From Anthopleura xanthogrammica (taxonomy: Eukaryota; Cnidaria; Anthozoa; Actiniaria; Actiniidae): a DNA stretch of 64,000 nt. This document shows, in pieces, positions 12,244 to 24,800 of the stretch. A program made the translations under genes and the position numbers. Under the pieces are notes generated by a model. It had not been told where the DNA came from, did not search any database, and saw nothing but the letters and a program-made list of their open reading frames with translations. How positions within the stretch are numbered: position 1 is the stretch's first letter; every line of letters starts with the position of its first letter. The stretch lies in assembly GCA_964019055.1 (NCBI GenBank), contig OZ025206.1, positions 11,639,486-11,703,485 on the forward strand. The letters run 5' to 3'.

Positions 12244-13413
12244 TCAATTCAAGGTCTGTAAAGATATCCTGCTTTCAGTTGAATTATGTAGTTCTCTGTG
12301 ACTTATCTCATTAATGTTTACATTTATGTTAGTGCCAAAAATGTTAACACTGTCAAGTTCAACAGGTGTTAAACAAGTTTCATTATCTATTGTATTGTGA
12401 AGCTGAGATCCATTTTTAATGATTGCATCTAAAGTATTTGAGTTCCAGTAACTACAAGGTGAAATGATTGAGTAACATATTGAATAAAGAGCTGTTGCAA
12501 AACATTGCTCTTTGGAACAGTTGTGTTGATCTGGTGTACTTATGTCTTTTACACTGTTGCTTGTTGCAATGTCATATTTTGTAATTTTTAGACCTTTTAA
12601 TTCATAAAGATCAGTTGCTCCATATAAACCTTGAAAGTATTGCACTAAATTCTCTATAGATGATATATCTAATAATACACATGTCCCTTGAGGATGACTC
12701 TTACCATAAACATCTCTAGCATGAGAGTCAAACACTTTAAAATGGCCATTATCAGTACAGTAAATAATACCGACAGCAATACAACCAACTGTTAGAATAA
12801 ATGAGCTGTATTGTTCTGTTAGCAATGATTCAAAAGCTCTTTTCATGCCCATGCAGTATTGATATCCTTCAATGGTAGACTCACCATGAACATCACCAGT
12901 ATAGCTTTCACTGTAATCTAGCTGGTAATTTTCCTCTGACACTGTAAGCATTGCTGGTAATTCTGTTAGCAGTAAAAACGATTGTCGTGCAAGCTGTGAC
13001 AAACTGCTATACAATTGATTCCCAATATGCATGATTTCTTTCAAGTCATCAGGGTTGGTTATCCCTTTCATTTGGTGATATATTAAAGCACACAAACTCA
13101 TTGCCACACATTGTTGCCCTGCATTTTGTCCAAATATAACAACATCCCCTTGACTATATGCTGCACTTACTGTTTTACTAGCATCAACATGGTGGGTGAC
13201 AGGACCTGGGTTTTTCTCTATATCATAACAAAGCTTGTAATTTGCACAGTTGCTTTTATGATCTAAACCCTTATACTCGCTATATGAGAAATTACACGAA
13301 AACCACCTTACGTATTTGAGATATTTATTCCTATATTTATCTGTACTGGAATTGTAAACATATCTCATTGAAGAGTTAACTTTTCTTGTTCTAAATATTG
13401 GTTTCCTTCTCAT
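12244..13413 (-). CDS. 2A-motif protein with herpesvirus-tegument-like (C76-type) cysteine protease domain
   Basis: Uninterrupted 389-aa ORF starting at an ATG. Residues 1-70 are a basic leader ending in [11 protein letters not shown], an exact D-x-E-x-N-P-G-P 2A ribosome-skipping motif (residues 64-71). Cleavage there would free a ~70-aa leader from a ~319-aa body. The body begins with [14 protein letters not shown] (Cys102), followed by [13 protein letters not shown], and later carries [10 protein letters not shown] (Asp229-Ser-His231). A Cys followed by Asp-x-His on one strand is the triad arrangement of the herpesvirus large-tegument deubiquitinase family (C76); this assignment rests on motifs, not on a search. 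A second domain start, [20 protein letters not shown] (Cys304), follows but ends before any Asp-x-His. The start codon overlaps the stop of the upstream frame (ATGA). It is intact, with a poly(A) signal 3', so it may be a young mobile-element gene or a domesticated one. Confidence 0.7.
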   Translation of the reverse strand: MRRKPIFRTRKVNSSMRYVYNSSTDKYRNKYLKYVRWFSCNFSYSEYKGLDHKSNCANYKLCYDIEKNPGPVTHHVDASKTVSAAYSQGDVVIFGQNAGQQCVAMSLCALIYHQMKGITNPDDLKEIMHIGNQLYSSLSQLARQSFLLLTELPAMLTVSEENYQLDYSESYTGDVHGESTIEGYQYCMGMKRAFESLLTEQYSSFILTVGCIAVGIIYCTDNGHFKVFDSHARDVYGKSHPQGTCVLLDISSIENLVQYFQGLYGATDLYELKGLKITKYDIATSNSVKDISTPDQHNCSKEQCFATALYSICYSIISPCSYWNSNTLDAIIKNGSQLHNTIDNETCLTPVELDSVNIFGTNINVNINEISHRELHNSTESRISLQTLN

Positions 13414-14111
13414 TTTTTGTACGAATCGGATACCTGTTTTGTACTGTGTGTACTTTTCTTTCTCGTTGCAATATTTTTAATAACACGATGAACTTTCGAT
13501 GACTTAGGCGTGTTTTTACTTAAACTTCTGCATACATAAGTCCGTAGTTTTCTGTTTTTCTGAAAGACACGTTTTAATCTGTTCACTGGTATCCTGCTTG
13601 GTTCACGATCACGTCGAAAGCCATGACAATCACATACAACACGACTACAATTATGAAATACATACTTTGCATAACGAGATCTGAATTCTTGTACCTTTAT
13701 TGACACTAAAACATCATTATGTTCATGTACATTTGTAAAATGAGTAACTTTTTCTAGTATGTCACAGTCACCAAGAGTATTTACCACGTCTTCTACTAAG
13801 CACGTGCAAGTCCATATGTAATACAAACCAATATTCACAATCGCTTGTACGATAATACAAATGATTATTTGTGCAAAATCAAATCGTATTTTACGACTAT
13901 TGAATAAAACAAAAACAAACAAATGAATCAGGATATTTAACAAGAAAGTTAAACTTAGATATTTACTTTCAAAATCACTTCGCTGAGTATACTCTTTATC
14001 CAATATGGCGATTTGCTTGTTGTTTGCTTCATCTTCGAAGTTCTGCTCAAGGAGATTTTCGTTTTTCTCAACTTCCCGTTCCGAAAAGCCTCTACATCTT
14101 TTAGTGTGGGC
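13410..14111 (-). CDS. Upstream overlapping frame without AUG: two hydrophobic segments and a basic tail
   Basis: A 233-codon open frame bounded by TAG (14112-14114) and the TGA at 13410-13412. It contains no ATG at all; the nearest alternative start is a TTG at 14001-14003 that would give about 197 aa. The peptide has two hydrophobic stretches ([20 protein letters not shown] and [19 protein letters not shown]), a Cys/His-containing centre ([12 protein letters not shown]) and an Arg/Lys-rich C-terminus. It overlaps the 2A-protease frame by ATGA, after a run of six A. No family was recognised. It may be read from a spliced upstream exon, from a non-AUG start, or be a decaying ORF1 of a mobile element. 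A third frame (13955-14188, starting MKISLESAM) overlaps its 5' part. Confidence 0.4.
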   Translation of the reverse strand, partial: AHTKRCRGFSEREVEKNENLLEQNFEDEANNKQIAILDKEYTQRSDFESKYLSLTFLLNILIHLFVFVLFNSRKIRFDFAQIIICIIVQAIVNIGLYYIWTCTCLVEDVVNTLGDCDILEKVTHFTNVHEHNDVLVSIKVQEFRSRYAKYVFHNCSRVVCDCHGFRRDREPSRIPVNRLKRVFQKNRKLRTYVCRSLSKNTPKSSKVHRVIKNIATRKKSTHSTKQVSDSYKK

Positions 14112-15443
14112 CTACCACGAATGGCGAGTCCATTTGTATGTGGGATGATCGTATTATATGACATAGCACTTTCCAAAGATATCTTCATACGACACAGAAT
14201 TCCGTAAAGTTTATAGTACGACGAACCGAAGCAGAAGGAGATCATTAGCATGCGGTTATGATTCTCGCCCCCAGTTCCCAGCGACTCAGCTAGGAACGCC
14301 TGGGACTATGACCGCCCTTTTGGCGACCAAATACGACGAAGAACGGCCTGCATTTTAAGACTCGGTGGTTCCACAGGAACCCCGAGTAATGAATAAGAGA
14401 TAGAAAGAGAGACAAAATAGGACACATGTATATTTAGAGAGAAATCGGTTTACAATTTTACAGCAATGGGGCAAAAGTATAATGTAATGCAATAACTTAC
14501 ACATACCAAAAAACGCGAGAAAGTCGTCGATCTTCTTCCACTCTGCAGTGAATCTGAATATATCCGAGCTTTTAAGTTTGAAAAAAAAAAAAATAACGGG
14601 ACTTTTTTTTGCTTAAAGCAAGCAATTGATGTGATTGCTCTTTCAAAAAAAAAAAAGGACGAAAATGGGAGTTGATTTATAGAGACTTTTCGAGAATAAG
14701 CGGTTGATGTATCTTACTGTTACAGTATTTCTTTTCTTTATAAATTGATAAATACTTTAAGATTTTGAGATCAAAAGTAACGGTACCGGGATTCACTTGC
14801 ACATTATAACAGCATAAGGATAAACTTTAAGAACAATAACGCGATTTTCACCTAACCGTGCCGTGGACTGGGTCTCAAGATAACCGCGCGAGCGTGCAGG
14901 GGATGGGAGGAAATATAGATAGAAAAAGAGTGAAACGGGATAGTTCTTTAGATGATTAAGAAGTGGGAATAAGATAGTGAGTCTAGAGAAAGGCTTTGGA
15001 ATTAAAAGTAGCAAGCTATCTTAATAAAACACAACAATTTTAGAAGTTCAATTTTAGAAGTGATTTTATTGAATCATTCCAGTAATATGATACAATCTTT
15101 CAAAGTAATCACCTACAATTCCTATCTATAACTAAATTTGATTTTATTAATGTGACATATATACTGAAGAGCCTTTATTTATTAGAGCAGAAGGAAGGAA
15201 GGAAGCCTACTAAGCCTTAAATATTACTGAGATTCTAATTCCTCTCCCCTTAAATATATAATTAACGCAAGGACCAAATGCTCTCTCTTTCACTATAGAA
15301 ACGCCTTCCTGCAGACTGTTTGAGTAGCGGAGAGACAACTTTCATGGCATTCTAGGAAACATGGTATCTAACACCTTTTTGACCGCTCTCGACCACAAAG
15401 GAACCCTGTAATTGTTACTGCGCAAGTTCGTCGAAATAGACAC

Positions 15444-15560
15444 CTTTGGCGTGACGTTAAAGCAACTCAATTTGGAGGACGAAACGAAAGAATTTCAATC
15501 TCCTGAGAATTGGAAACCTATTGATTTGTCCTCCAAATCACATTTCGTCAAGCATGCGCA
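15444..15560. mobile_element. Palindromic MITE, family 'CAATTTGGAGGACAAAAC', copy 2
   Basis: Arms contain CTCAATTTGGAGGACGAAA and the inverse TTTGTCCTCCAAATCA around a short centre. The same arms occur at 6004-6142 and 19985-20100, which defines a three-copy family in this window. Confidence 0.65.
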
Positions 15561-17607
15561 GTTAGAATGACAGAGCTCTGTGGTCGATAACGATTTCGTA
15601 TTCGTCCTCGTTTTTTTAGCAAAGATTTTTTTGAAACGCCCTTTCTGTTACCCACATGCTTTAAGCATACTCTCAATTTTAGCTTAAAATTTATCTCTCT
15701 CAAAAACAAGGGCTTAAAAATAATGTAGTTTAAGACTTAATCCAAACATCTTCTGCTCTTCAATAGATGAAAGCTCCATCAATATTTTGCAATAAATTTG
15801 GACAAGTAACTATAGTACCACACGATAAAGAAATCAGCATTTTAATGCAATAAACGTAGTATTGATACTATGGATACTGGATCTGGATAAAATCGTCATT
15901 ATCACATCAGTAATGGTCACAAACTTCTTATATTGTGTTTTATAAATTGAAGCGAATGAATAAATGTCTCTATCAACTTGGATGAATTTCATTGAAATGC
16001 TTTAAAATATCTTACATATCGTGCATTGCATCAACTAGAACTAAAATGCTTCGCATTAAAAGAAAAAAAAGTGCTTCCTAAAATGAAACTGAAGTGATTT
16101 CTAACCAGAAATGTGTAATATTCTAAGGCAATGAATTAATTTTTTAACCCTTACTGAACAACTGGGCGGATCCAGGGGTGGATCGGGTGGCTGAGCCAGG
16201 CTTTTAGGAGTTTGAAAATAATAAGAATAAAGCCAGTCCTCCTTAATATCCAGTGCCCTGAATCCGTCAGTTACTTCTAATATTAGATACAATAAGCCAA
16301 ACCCAATGTGAATAATTCTAAGAAAAGAAATAAAAATATTCCCAAAAATCTATGTATATTATAATAAATTGGAATGATTCGAAAGTAGTTGAACAAAACG
16401 GAAGCCCCCTTTACAAGGCTTAATTTACTGCGCATGCCTACAGTAATACCGTATTCAACTATTCAGTTTCCTTGTCCTCACAGCCAGGGCTGAATTTGTT
16501 CAAAGCCAGATCGACTAGCTAGTGCTTGTCATGGAATCTTGATAATATCACTGAAGTGATTAATTGTTTTGGTGGGCCCTGTATTGTTCCCGATCAGCGC
16601 CGACAAAAATATAATTTTCATTTGGCTATAAATTTCGTTTCGTGCTCAAAGTTTGTGTTTTATTTTGTGTGACCAAAGGCGCAACTCTGAATGAATATCG
16701 CTATTCCCGGCATCACTTGCTAAAACCTACCCTCACTTCCAGAGACTTTCTCGCTCCAGTGCTACTCGGATCTCTCGTGACAACGAAACGTAGCGGAAGT
16801 AGCATTGGGGCGAGAGAGTTTCTAGAACTCAGGTTATCAATAACCAAAATCATTTTTTGGAATTTAAATTTTGAAACTCGGCTGCATCCAGAAATGACGC
16901 TACTAGTTTCTTTATAAGCATTTGCTGACGCTGACCGAAAGGAACGAAGGCTCTGAGGACGAGAATTCATTATATGTTTGTAAATGATTTAAGTTAAATA
17001 ACTTTACGCAAGTAAAATTCCGTTATAATTATGATACTAGTAATAATAATAATAACAAATTATAAAACAAAAGTTATTTTTCAATGAAAGTTAGGAACTG
17101 AGTGCGAACATCCTTGTTCCCATTACCTCTCGGTAAGACCAGCTGAGAAGGCACTGGGAACAAGGAAATGAAATAATAATATTAATTTTCCCCAAAAAGT
17201 CTATCAATTGCAATTTCCCATTTGTGTTACCCCATTACCTGAAATTAAGAAATATGCTATATTCTGTTAATCTATAAATTGAGAAATATTTTCTTTATAA
17301 AATCTTTTTTAAATCATATATATTGACATCTATAAAAACCTGAAAGATCAATTTTAAAATATATATCTTAATTTTCTTTTGATATTCTTTGCAATTTGAA
17401 ACAGCGACTTAAAATATTGCATTTGGAATTGTTTTCGATTTTCATTATTAAAAATTCCCAATTGATTGCGATTTCCCGAATTGACAATCATATTACAATC
17501 AATTTTGGTACGGTATCTACATGTTAGTTTTGTGAAGTTTGGTTCATACTAGCTTGGAACGCATGCATAACATAAGCAACATATTAATTTTTTTATCACT
17601 TATCAGT

Positions 17608-17770
17608 GGCGGATCCAGGATTTTGTTCATGGAGGGGTGCCGGGCACAAAGTCAGCCCAGGGGGTGCAGCCCACAGAATCAAAGAAAGAAAACATCAAAA
17701 TAGGGGGACAAAGTTGTTCCGAGGAGGGGGGTGCGCACCCCTGCACCCATCCCCTGGATCTGCCCCTGCT
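17608..17770. mobile_element. Palindromic MITE, family 'GGCGGATCCAGGATTTTGTTC', copy 1
   Basis: CAGTGGCGGATCCAGGATTT is mirrored by the right end CCCCTGGATCTGCCCCTG. Interior GGGTGCAGCCC and GTTGTTCCGAGGAGGGG. The second copy is inverted at 52856-53022. Confidence 0.75.
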
Positions 17771-18297
17771 TATCATTAGCATTGGTCATCTATTACATCT
17801 GCATATGTTGGTTGCACTTCTGATGGCAAGGGAACCAAGCATGAAGTTGGACATGTTCAAGTTGACAGTTCAGTTCCAAACTCCATTTGTCCATTCATTG
17901 TACAAGAATGGATCAGATAAAAAAGTCCATAATTAATGAAGAGTATAAGTGCGAACATGCAATGAATTTAAAATTGACTTTGTAAATTGAAATATAAATA
18001 TTCTTGGTTATTTTGTATCAAGCTCTTGTATAATTTTTTTTTTCAGAATTGATTTTAGACACCAGAACAAGTGACATTGAATATTTTTGTCAATGACTGG
18101 TTGTGTAAAGCCTAATTAGTGCTGAACTAGACTTGGTTACCATGGCAATCCTTTATTTAGGATTTGTATTAATGTTGCTTTGAACTAGGAGTACTATAAA
18201 TTGCGCATGCAATACTTTACTGTTAAAGTAGCCATATTCTAAGAATTACTGTAAAATGAACAACATTTTGTGATTGGTAGCACTTAGCAAATTAAGG

Positions 18298-18561
18298 GCT
18301 GGCACACACTAGGCATCAAGTTGCTGCAGCACGACGTGAGGACAATTCCCCTCATGTGTACTGTGGAATTTCTGTGAAAATCTTGCCCCACGATAGAATT
18401 TTGTCCCTGCAACATGTTGCCCGAATTCAAACTGGTTTGAATTCATGTGAACTGTTGCAACGACAAAATGAGTGAAAGTGGCATTGTCGCATCTTGGTAC
18501 ACATGGGGATATTGTCCCCGCGTCGTGTTGCAGTGACTTGATGCCTAGTGTGTGATGGCCG
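18298..18561. mobile_element. Palindromic TIR element (MITE)
   Basis: The left end CACACTAGGCATCAAGTTGC and right end ACTTGATGCCTAGTGTG are inverted repeats. The interior is itself semi-palindromic (GAATTCAAACTGGTTTGAATTC; AACATGTTGC). About 264 bases with no coding capacity. The element type is inferred from structure only. Confidence 0.7.
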
Positions 18562-18834
18562 TAACCAATCACAGAGCTACTTTCAAGTCACATGGTCATA
18601 AAATAATTTTTTTTCATTAAATTCTTACATGAATCGTCTGGACAAGGTCTAAATAGTATTAGGTATCATAGTAGCATTCAATATTATGGAATAAAAATAT
18701 GTATTGCAAGATATGAAAATAGTTGTTTATAAAATTAGGTTTAGTAGTAAGTAAAGTACTAAATTTAATTACCAGCCTTGCATTTGGGTGTTGTGTACAT
18801 AGCGGTGGATGCGAGTGCGCAAATGTTCTTGCCA

Positions 18835-21800
18835 TCAGTGTTCTTCCAGGAGGGCGATAACCAGCATGATAATGATGCCAGTGAGAATGCCAGCATTCTG
18901 CCACAGGAAAATGGTGTACCCTCCACCTTTGGCTTGATAGCTGGAGAGCTCAGGAAGCTACATGGATAGATTGGAAATTAGCCTTTAGTAAGAATCCTTA
19001 CTGGAAATCTTATTGGGAAAGAGCTGGGGAGGGGTGGTGCAAATTTTTTTCCATACAGAATAACAACAGAACTTTATCGAATTTATAGATTTATTTACAC
19101 AGGGTTAGCCTCATTTCAATGCCAAAGCCTTCACAAATACCAACAGTAAAGTAAAGAATGCACAACTTCAACAATACAAACACTTTGAAATTCCACAGAC
19201 CTTCACTGGTACACATGAATATTCTGTGCAAAATCAATGCTAATCCTGCGTAAATGAAACTGTAGTCAAGAAACACAGCGATAGTGGTATTTTATGAATT
19301 CGAAAAAGGTCTATTCAAATAATCTTTAACAGAATAAAAACAACATTCGACAGTTTTCTCATTTCCATCCAACGAACATTTGGAGTGGGTGGTAGGAAAT
19401 CTTTGAAAAACTATGGATATTAAAATTAAAAGGAATGCAAGCTAGCTAGTTAAAATCAAGGAAGAAAACATCTACTTACCATGCCAACCAAAGATATATA
19501 CAGAAACAAACCAGACGTAATAGCTAATACCCAGACATGAGACGTGTCGAGATTCCCCAGAGCTAAACCAACTACCAGACCGATGTATGAGATGAAAGCT
19601 GATGCCACATTATAGATTATTGCTTGTTTAAAGGAGATGCCAGATTTGATGAGCACAGCAAAATCTCCTACAAATCAAGAAAATGAAAAATACTGTAAAA
19701 TAATGTAACAGGGGCGTAGCCAGGGGGAGGACCTAAGGGGGGTCCACCCCCATCCTGTTGGTGGTTCTACTAAGCAGCTGAAACCCATTGCACGCTCTAG
19801 AAACATAAACAAATTATGAATGATTTGTTCAACGAAATCGCAAAATTATAGCTAGTGAATGCTACTTAGAAATTATTTTTTTTTCGAAGTTAAGGTGTCA
19901 TGAAATATACGACCTCCGAAATCGCGAAAACATCATGTAATAAGATACTTGGCGGCAATGATCGTAACGGGGCGTTTTAACAAAATTTCAACAATGCAGC
20001 TCAATTTTGAGGACAAAGCAATAGGGTCCAGGAGACTGAAATGTTTTGTTTTGTCCTCCAAATTATGCTGCTTTGACGTCACGTGAATGGAAGGGGTCTG
20101 TACGAGCCTGTACGTAGTACTTTAGAATTTACATACCAAGCTCATGAGGGAGTTCATGGCACAAAACCGCGATCGCAGTGGTGAGGCCATTTGTAACCGA
20201 ACTAGAGAAAGCAGCACCAACAGCCAAGCCATCACTAAAGTTATGAAAACCATCTCCAACGATTACCATCCAGGCAACCGTAGCTATGGGTGTCGAGGTA
20301 GAGATATCCTTGTTTCCATGGTGATGGTGGTGATGGTGATGATGATGTGCATCAATGTCCTTGTGTTCGGAATCAATTTCAGAATCACAGGAATGTTTGA
20401 CGGACAGCTGTTTCATGTCGTGACAAGACCCCTTACATTCAAGTTTTTGGTTGGCGATTACGCGTAGATCGCTGCTGCTGTAGCTGGTATCCGATCCGCG
20501 AGGCGTGTCCTTTGAATACACAGGCATTTTCCATTTATCGGTTTTGGGGTAACCCAATCCATCAGACTGCGATAACTCAGACAGTAGTTCAGTTTCGTTG
20601 GCGCTACTGGGTGAATATAACCCTGTGTCTCTTGAATCTGTGTCGGAGTTACTGTGAACACAGTGATTATGGTTGACCATTGGCTGATGGCCATCCACAA
20701 GAATCTGGCAAGGTACTGACTGGGGGAAGTCCTGCATCACAAGAAAAAGATAAATTGTTCTAGTTTTAAAATGTATTATTTTTGAGGTAATAGTAAATGA
20801 ATAGGAAGGGAGATTGAACAACTACTGAAAACTGGAAAATAGAAGTAGCAACAAGGTAACCCCAAAAACGTGTGACATTGGAAGCCAGTGAAAAACCGTC
20901 TGCTTGTTTTCTGCGCTCAAACCGATGGAGTGCGCAATAGTTGTAGCAGGTGGCATTAGTATCAGCAGTAGCCTGTTGTAGCACCTTGCAGCAGCAGAAG
21001 CAAGCAGCAGCAGCAGCAGTAGTAGTAGCAGCAGCAGGAACAGTGATTAGTAGTAGTACCTGATGATAGTAGTAGTTAGTAGTAATGGGGTTGTGGTCAG
21101 TATTGTGGTGTTATAGTGTTATTGCTACGAGTGATCATGATGAAAGTATTGCTAACGTGTTTTTGACCATGAATCATTCTCATAGGGACCCTAGAGCTAG
21201 GGACAAGTCGTTTTTTCCTTTCCCAAGATGACACCAAAAAAAAGAGTTACCACTAGTAGTTCCCGTCACAGTTCCCAGCGCCATCTTGAAAGGTACCCGT
21301 GCCTTTACATCGAACCGAGACCTGAGGTGTTAAAAAGGTCTCTATCATTGCAAAGTCATTGCGATACAAAGGCACGACTACCTTTCAAGATGGCGCAGGG
21401 AACTGTGAAGGGGACAATTCTGTAGCCACCGTGCCTTGATGACAATAGAGCCATAGAATCCGTATTTGATCATTACCGCCAACTCACCTCATCAGCTATC
21501 TCCTCTTGGAGCTTACTCTTCTTGTGTCTTTCTTGTTTTCGTTCACGTTTTGTTATTCTTAGTTTCATGAGCATCTCCAACATTAGGAAGAAGTAGATAC
21601 CCCCCATGATGACGAGTCCCTTCCAGACAGGTGCTACTTGACCTTGACCTTCATGGTCTTCGTGGTGAATATCTTTAAGAAATGCCTGGATAACAATACA
21701 ACAACACCAAATATCAGACTAGATTTCAGTGCTACAAGAAAAACTTCTTCAGCTTCACAGCGAGTCCAGGGACATTTCTTTTGGGGGAAGGGTGTCATCA

Positions 21801-24800
21801 AATTGTCAAGAATCGGTTTTTTTTTTATCAAAGTTCATATTTTTATGATAAATTTTGTTATTTTTGGTAATGAGTGTGTAACTTGTACTTCTAGAGGAGA
21901 ATAACTAGGCACTCCCTTAATTCACCATCCCTGGATCTGCTCGCCTTGCTCTCCTATTTCCCAGACATTAGCCTGACTTTGGGGGTTGACTTTATATGGG
22001 GATTAATTAGTTCCTCTCTGTCAATAACACCCTTTTTGCACTGTCAACTCTTTTCGTAAATAAAGTGGTTATAAATAAATATAAATAGATTGAACTATTC
22101 CGCCACTGTCATTAAAGGCAGCGAAATAAAAATCTTTCAAATATGATTGAAGCGTTGCTATTGACAACTTGCAATGAAATCAAGATCATGATAAATACAT
22201 CAAAACATCGAATCAAAACTTGGTTTGTTGGAGATATTATTATCTCTCTCGGTCTCTCTCTCTGTTTCTCTGTCTCTCGCTGTCTCTCTCTTTCTCTCTG
22301 TCTCTCGCTGTCTCTCGCTGTCTCTGTCTCTCTGTCTCTGTCTCTCTTCTCTTTTTTTGTCCAAATGTCGAAACTTTGAAAATTTAAAATAAGGACAATG
22401 CCAATACGTGGTCAGCAGAAAAGGCTAGAGTTTGCAAGATGGAAGGCAAGCTGTCCCTGTAGACCCCCATAGTTTACTCTAGTACTCACATGTGGAATCA
22501 AGTGTAGAAAGGCATCACCTGCTAGGGTACCGACCGCCAGAGCCACCAGAAACGACATGACCTTGTTGTAGATAGTTTTGCCAAGACATGGAATGATAGC
22601 GATGGCAAACAATGATGACATACTTATGACAGTAATCGATAAAAAACCGTACATCCATGCTGTTAAAATAAATATATGTACAAAATGAATGAGTCGACAT
22701 TCTGATAGTACCAGACGCTACGGGAGATATGTAGTCGTACTTTAACCGAATGCCTTATCCGAAGTTACAACACTAAACCGAGTGAAATAGATTTTAGACT
22801 AATACACTTTAGTAGACCAAAACCCCATTGTTTTCTTTTGTGTCTATTTGACTATTACACTTTAACAAGCAATATTTATTTCACGGGTTAAGTGACTTCA
22901 CTCTAATAAAAGCATCAGTTATCTTAAAGAGTAAACGCATGTCACTGAAACAAAACCAAGTGTCCTAAATAGCGGGGTGTCCAAGAAAATGCGCATCAAT
23001 AGGACAAAAACGAGTATCCACAACAGCAGGACCCCGTTTTATGCAGGTGTCCTTTAAGCCGCGCGTCTACATGAGTCAGTAATTTTTTGCTTGCACAGGC
23101 GACGCGATATTTCAAAATCAACAACGCGCGCCGAAAATCGCAGATAATGGCGGCCTTTATCGCAAGCATTTGTCGCTCGTGTAGCCACAACCGCGCGTTG
23201 GTGATTTAAAAAAATCGTATCGCCTGTGCAAACCAAAGGAATCGCTCGTGTAGGCCTGGCTTTATAGCGAGGTATATAATCCAACTAACCTTCAAGGGTC
23301 ATGCCTTCTTTATGGTCATGGTGTTCTTCTAATTTCTCGATATGCAAGCAAGCACCACTTTGAACCTCGTAGACGAGTGAAGGACAAAGCTGGATAAAAT
23401 CATCCTTGGTGATTCCTTTTTCTTTGTTGATGTGGTGGAGTCGTAGTAGTTTCTCTTTTTTGATACACTGTAAATAAAGCAACACGTCAGTAGTGTGAAA
23501 CACCCATCTAATATAGGTCCCCGTGTACTTTGATGGGAGAAACTGGTTATACATCACTAAAAGAAGACTTACTGTATCATCCTCTTTGCTATAGGCGCCA
23601 ATTTAGGGATGGTTTACGTGAAGCTAGGGGAGGGACCCATTCCTAGAACCCTTGGCCTTGGGGAAAGGGGGAAAACGACTCGTCCCTAATACTAGGGTCA
23701 TCATGCTTCGTACACCTATTTCATGAAAGGTTATCATCGCCAAAGGCCAAAGGCGATAGGTCATTCTAAGTCGGAAAGGAATTATGGGTATACAACTAAA
23801 CATGAATACTCGAGGCCTTTAAAATGGTTTCGCGGACTACAAGCAAGCACGGAATATCTCAACACTAACCTCCGTGTTTTTTTACGAGAATGAGAAGCAG
23901 AAACACGTTATTCTAGCTATTCTTGGATCTATGGAATGACATATTTCCTATCGCCTATGATAACCTTTTTTGAAATAGGTATACAGCTATTTCAAAAAAA
24001 CATTATATACTGAATACTGCATACTGAATAGTGCTTGCATTCCATGACCGAAGTGCATTTTGGGTCATGTAATATTGTGTAAAGTAAAATAAATAATATT
24101 TATTTATTTTATTTTCAGTGCATTCCATCCGAAACCATATACTAGCTACATATTTACTTTTTATTTCAAATCCATAAGACCCACACTATTCAGTGTTCAG
24201 TATTACACAAGGCGAGATACGAAGGACAGAATTTTTACCCTTGGTTTCCGGGCGAGGATTAATCGGAAGGTTAGAATATCCAATTAAAGAGATTGAAAAA
24301 AAAATCCTACACTAAGAAGCTGATAATATATTCAGACTTGGACTTCAACCAATCTGGAAACGCCGCCGAACTCGTGCAGGAGCACGAGATTTAACGCATG
24401 ATAGATTTTATTTTAAGCACTGATACCATTGGCTGTGGGCTCCCTGTGCTGCGAGCTGAGCCTCTTATTTTAAAAGAACATCAAATGTTAATCACAAAAT
24501 AATCTCGTTATTTTACTGTAACTTTTCTTCACTTTCACAGAGGGTGTCTCGAAAACTTAGACCTCGAAAAGTTAGACCTCGAAAAGTTAGACCCATGATA
24601 AAATTTCACTCAGTGAAATTGTTTTCTACACAGTGAGCCCCACATTTAAATATCTAATCCATCAGGGCAGAAAATATTCGGGAATAAAATTAAGATTTAA
24701 AATTATCATCACAAATGAACGTTTAAAAAAATAAACCGAAAAGGAGGCAGACGTATAAAAAAGGGCTAGAAAAGAAAAAAATGTTACAAAAACTGCTGGG

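Larger units (their letters stand above)
14112..18834. other. Intergenic region between the 2A-protease locus and the zinc-transporter 3' end
   Basis: No conserved gene was seen. Contents: a short hairpin ACTCGG...CCGAGT near 14361-14388; a palindromic MITE at 15444-15560; AT-rich unique DNA; an imperfect inverted repeat near 16737-16835 (TTCCAGAGACTTTCTCGC against GCGAGAGAGTTTCTAG); a GGCGGATCCAGG palindromic MITE at 17608-17770; and a TIR-bearing palindromic element at 18298-18561. ORFs at 16642-16917, 17637-17936 and 18309-18572 all fall in these repeats and are not called. Confidence 0.6.

Noticed and set aside
14361..14388. Hairpin ACTCGG...CCGAGT as a Helitron 3' terminus for the 2A-protease locus
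   Set aside because: No CTRR end follows the hairpin and no TC 5' terminus was located, so a Helitron boundary cannot be claimed.
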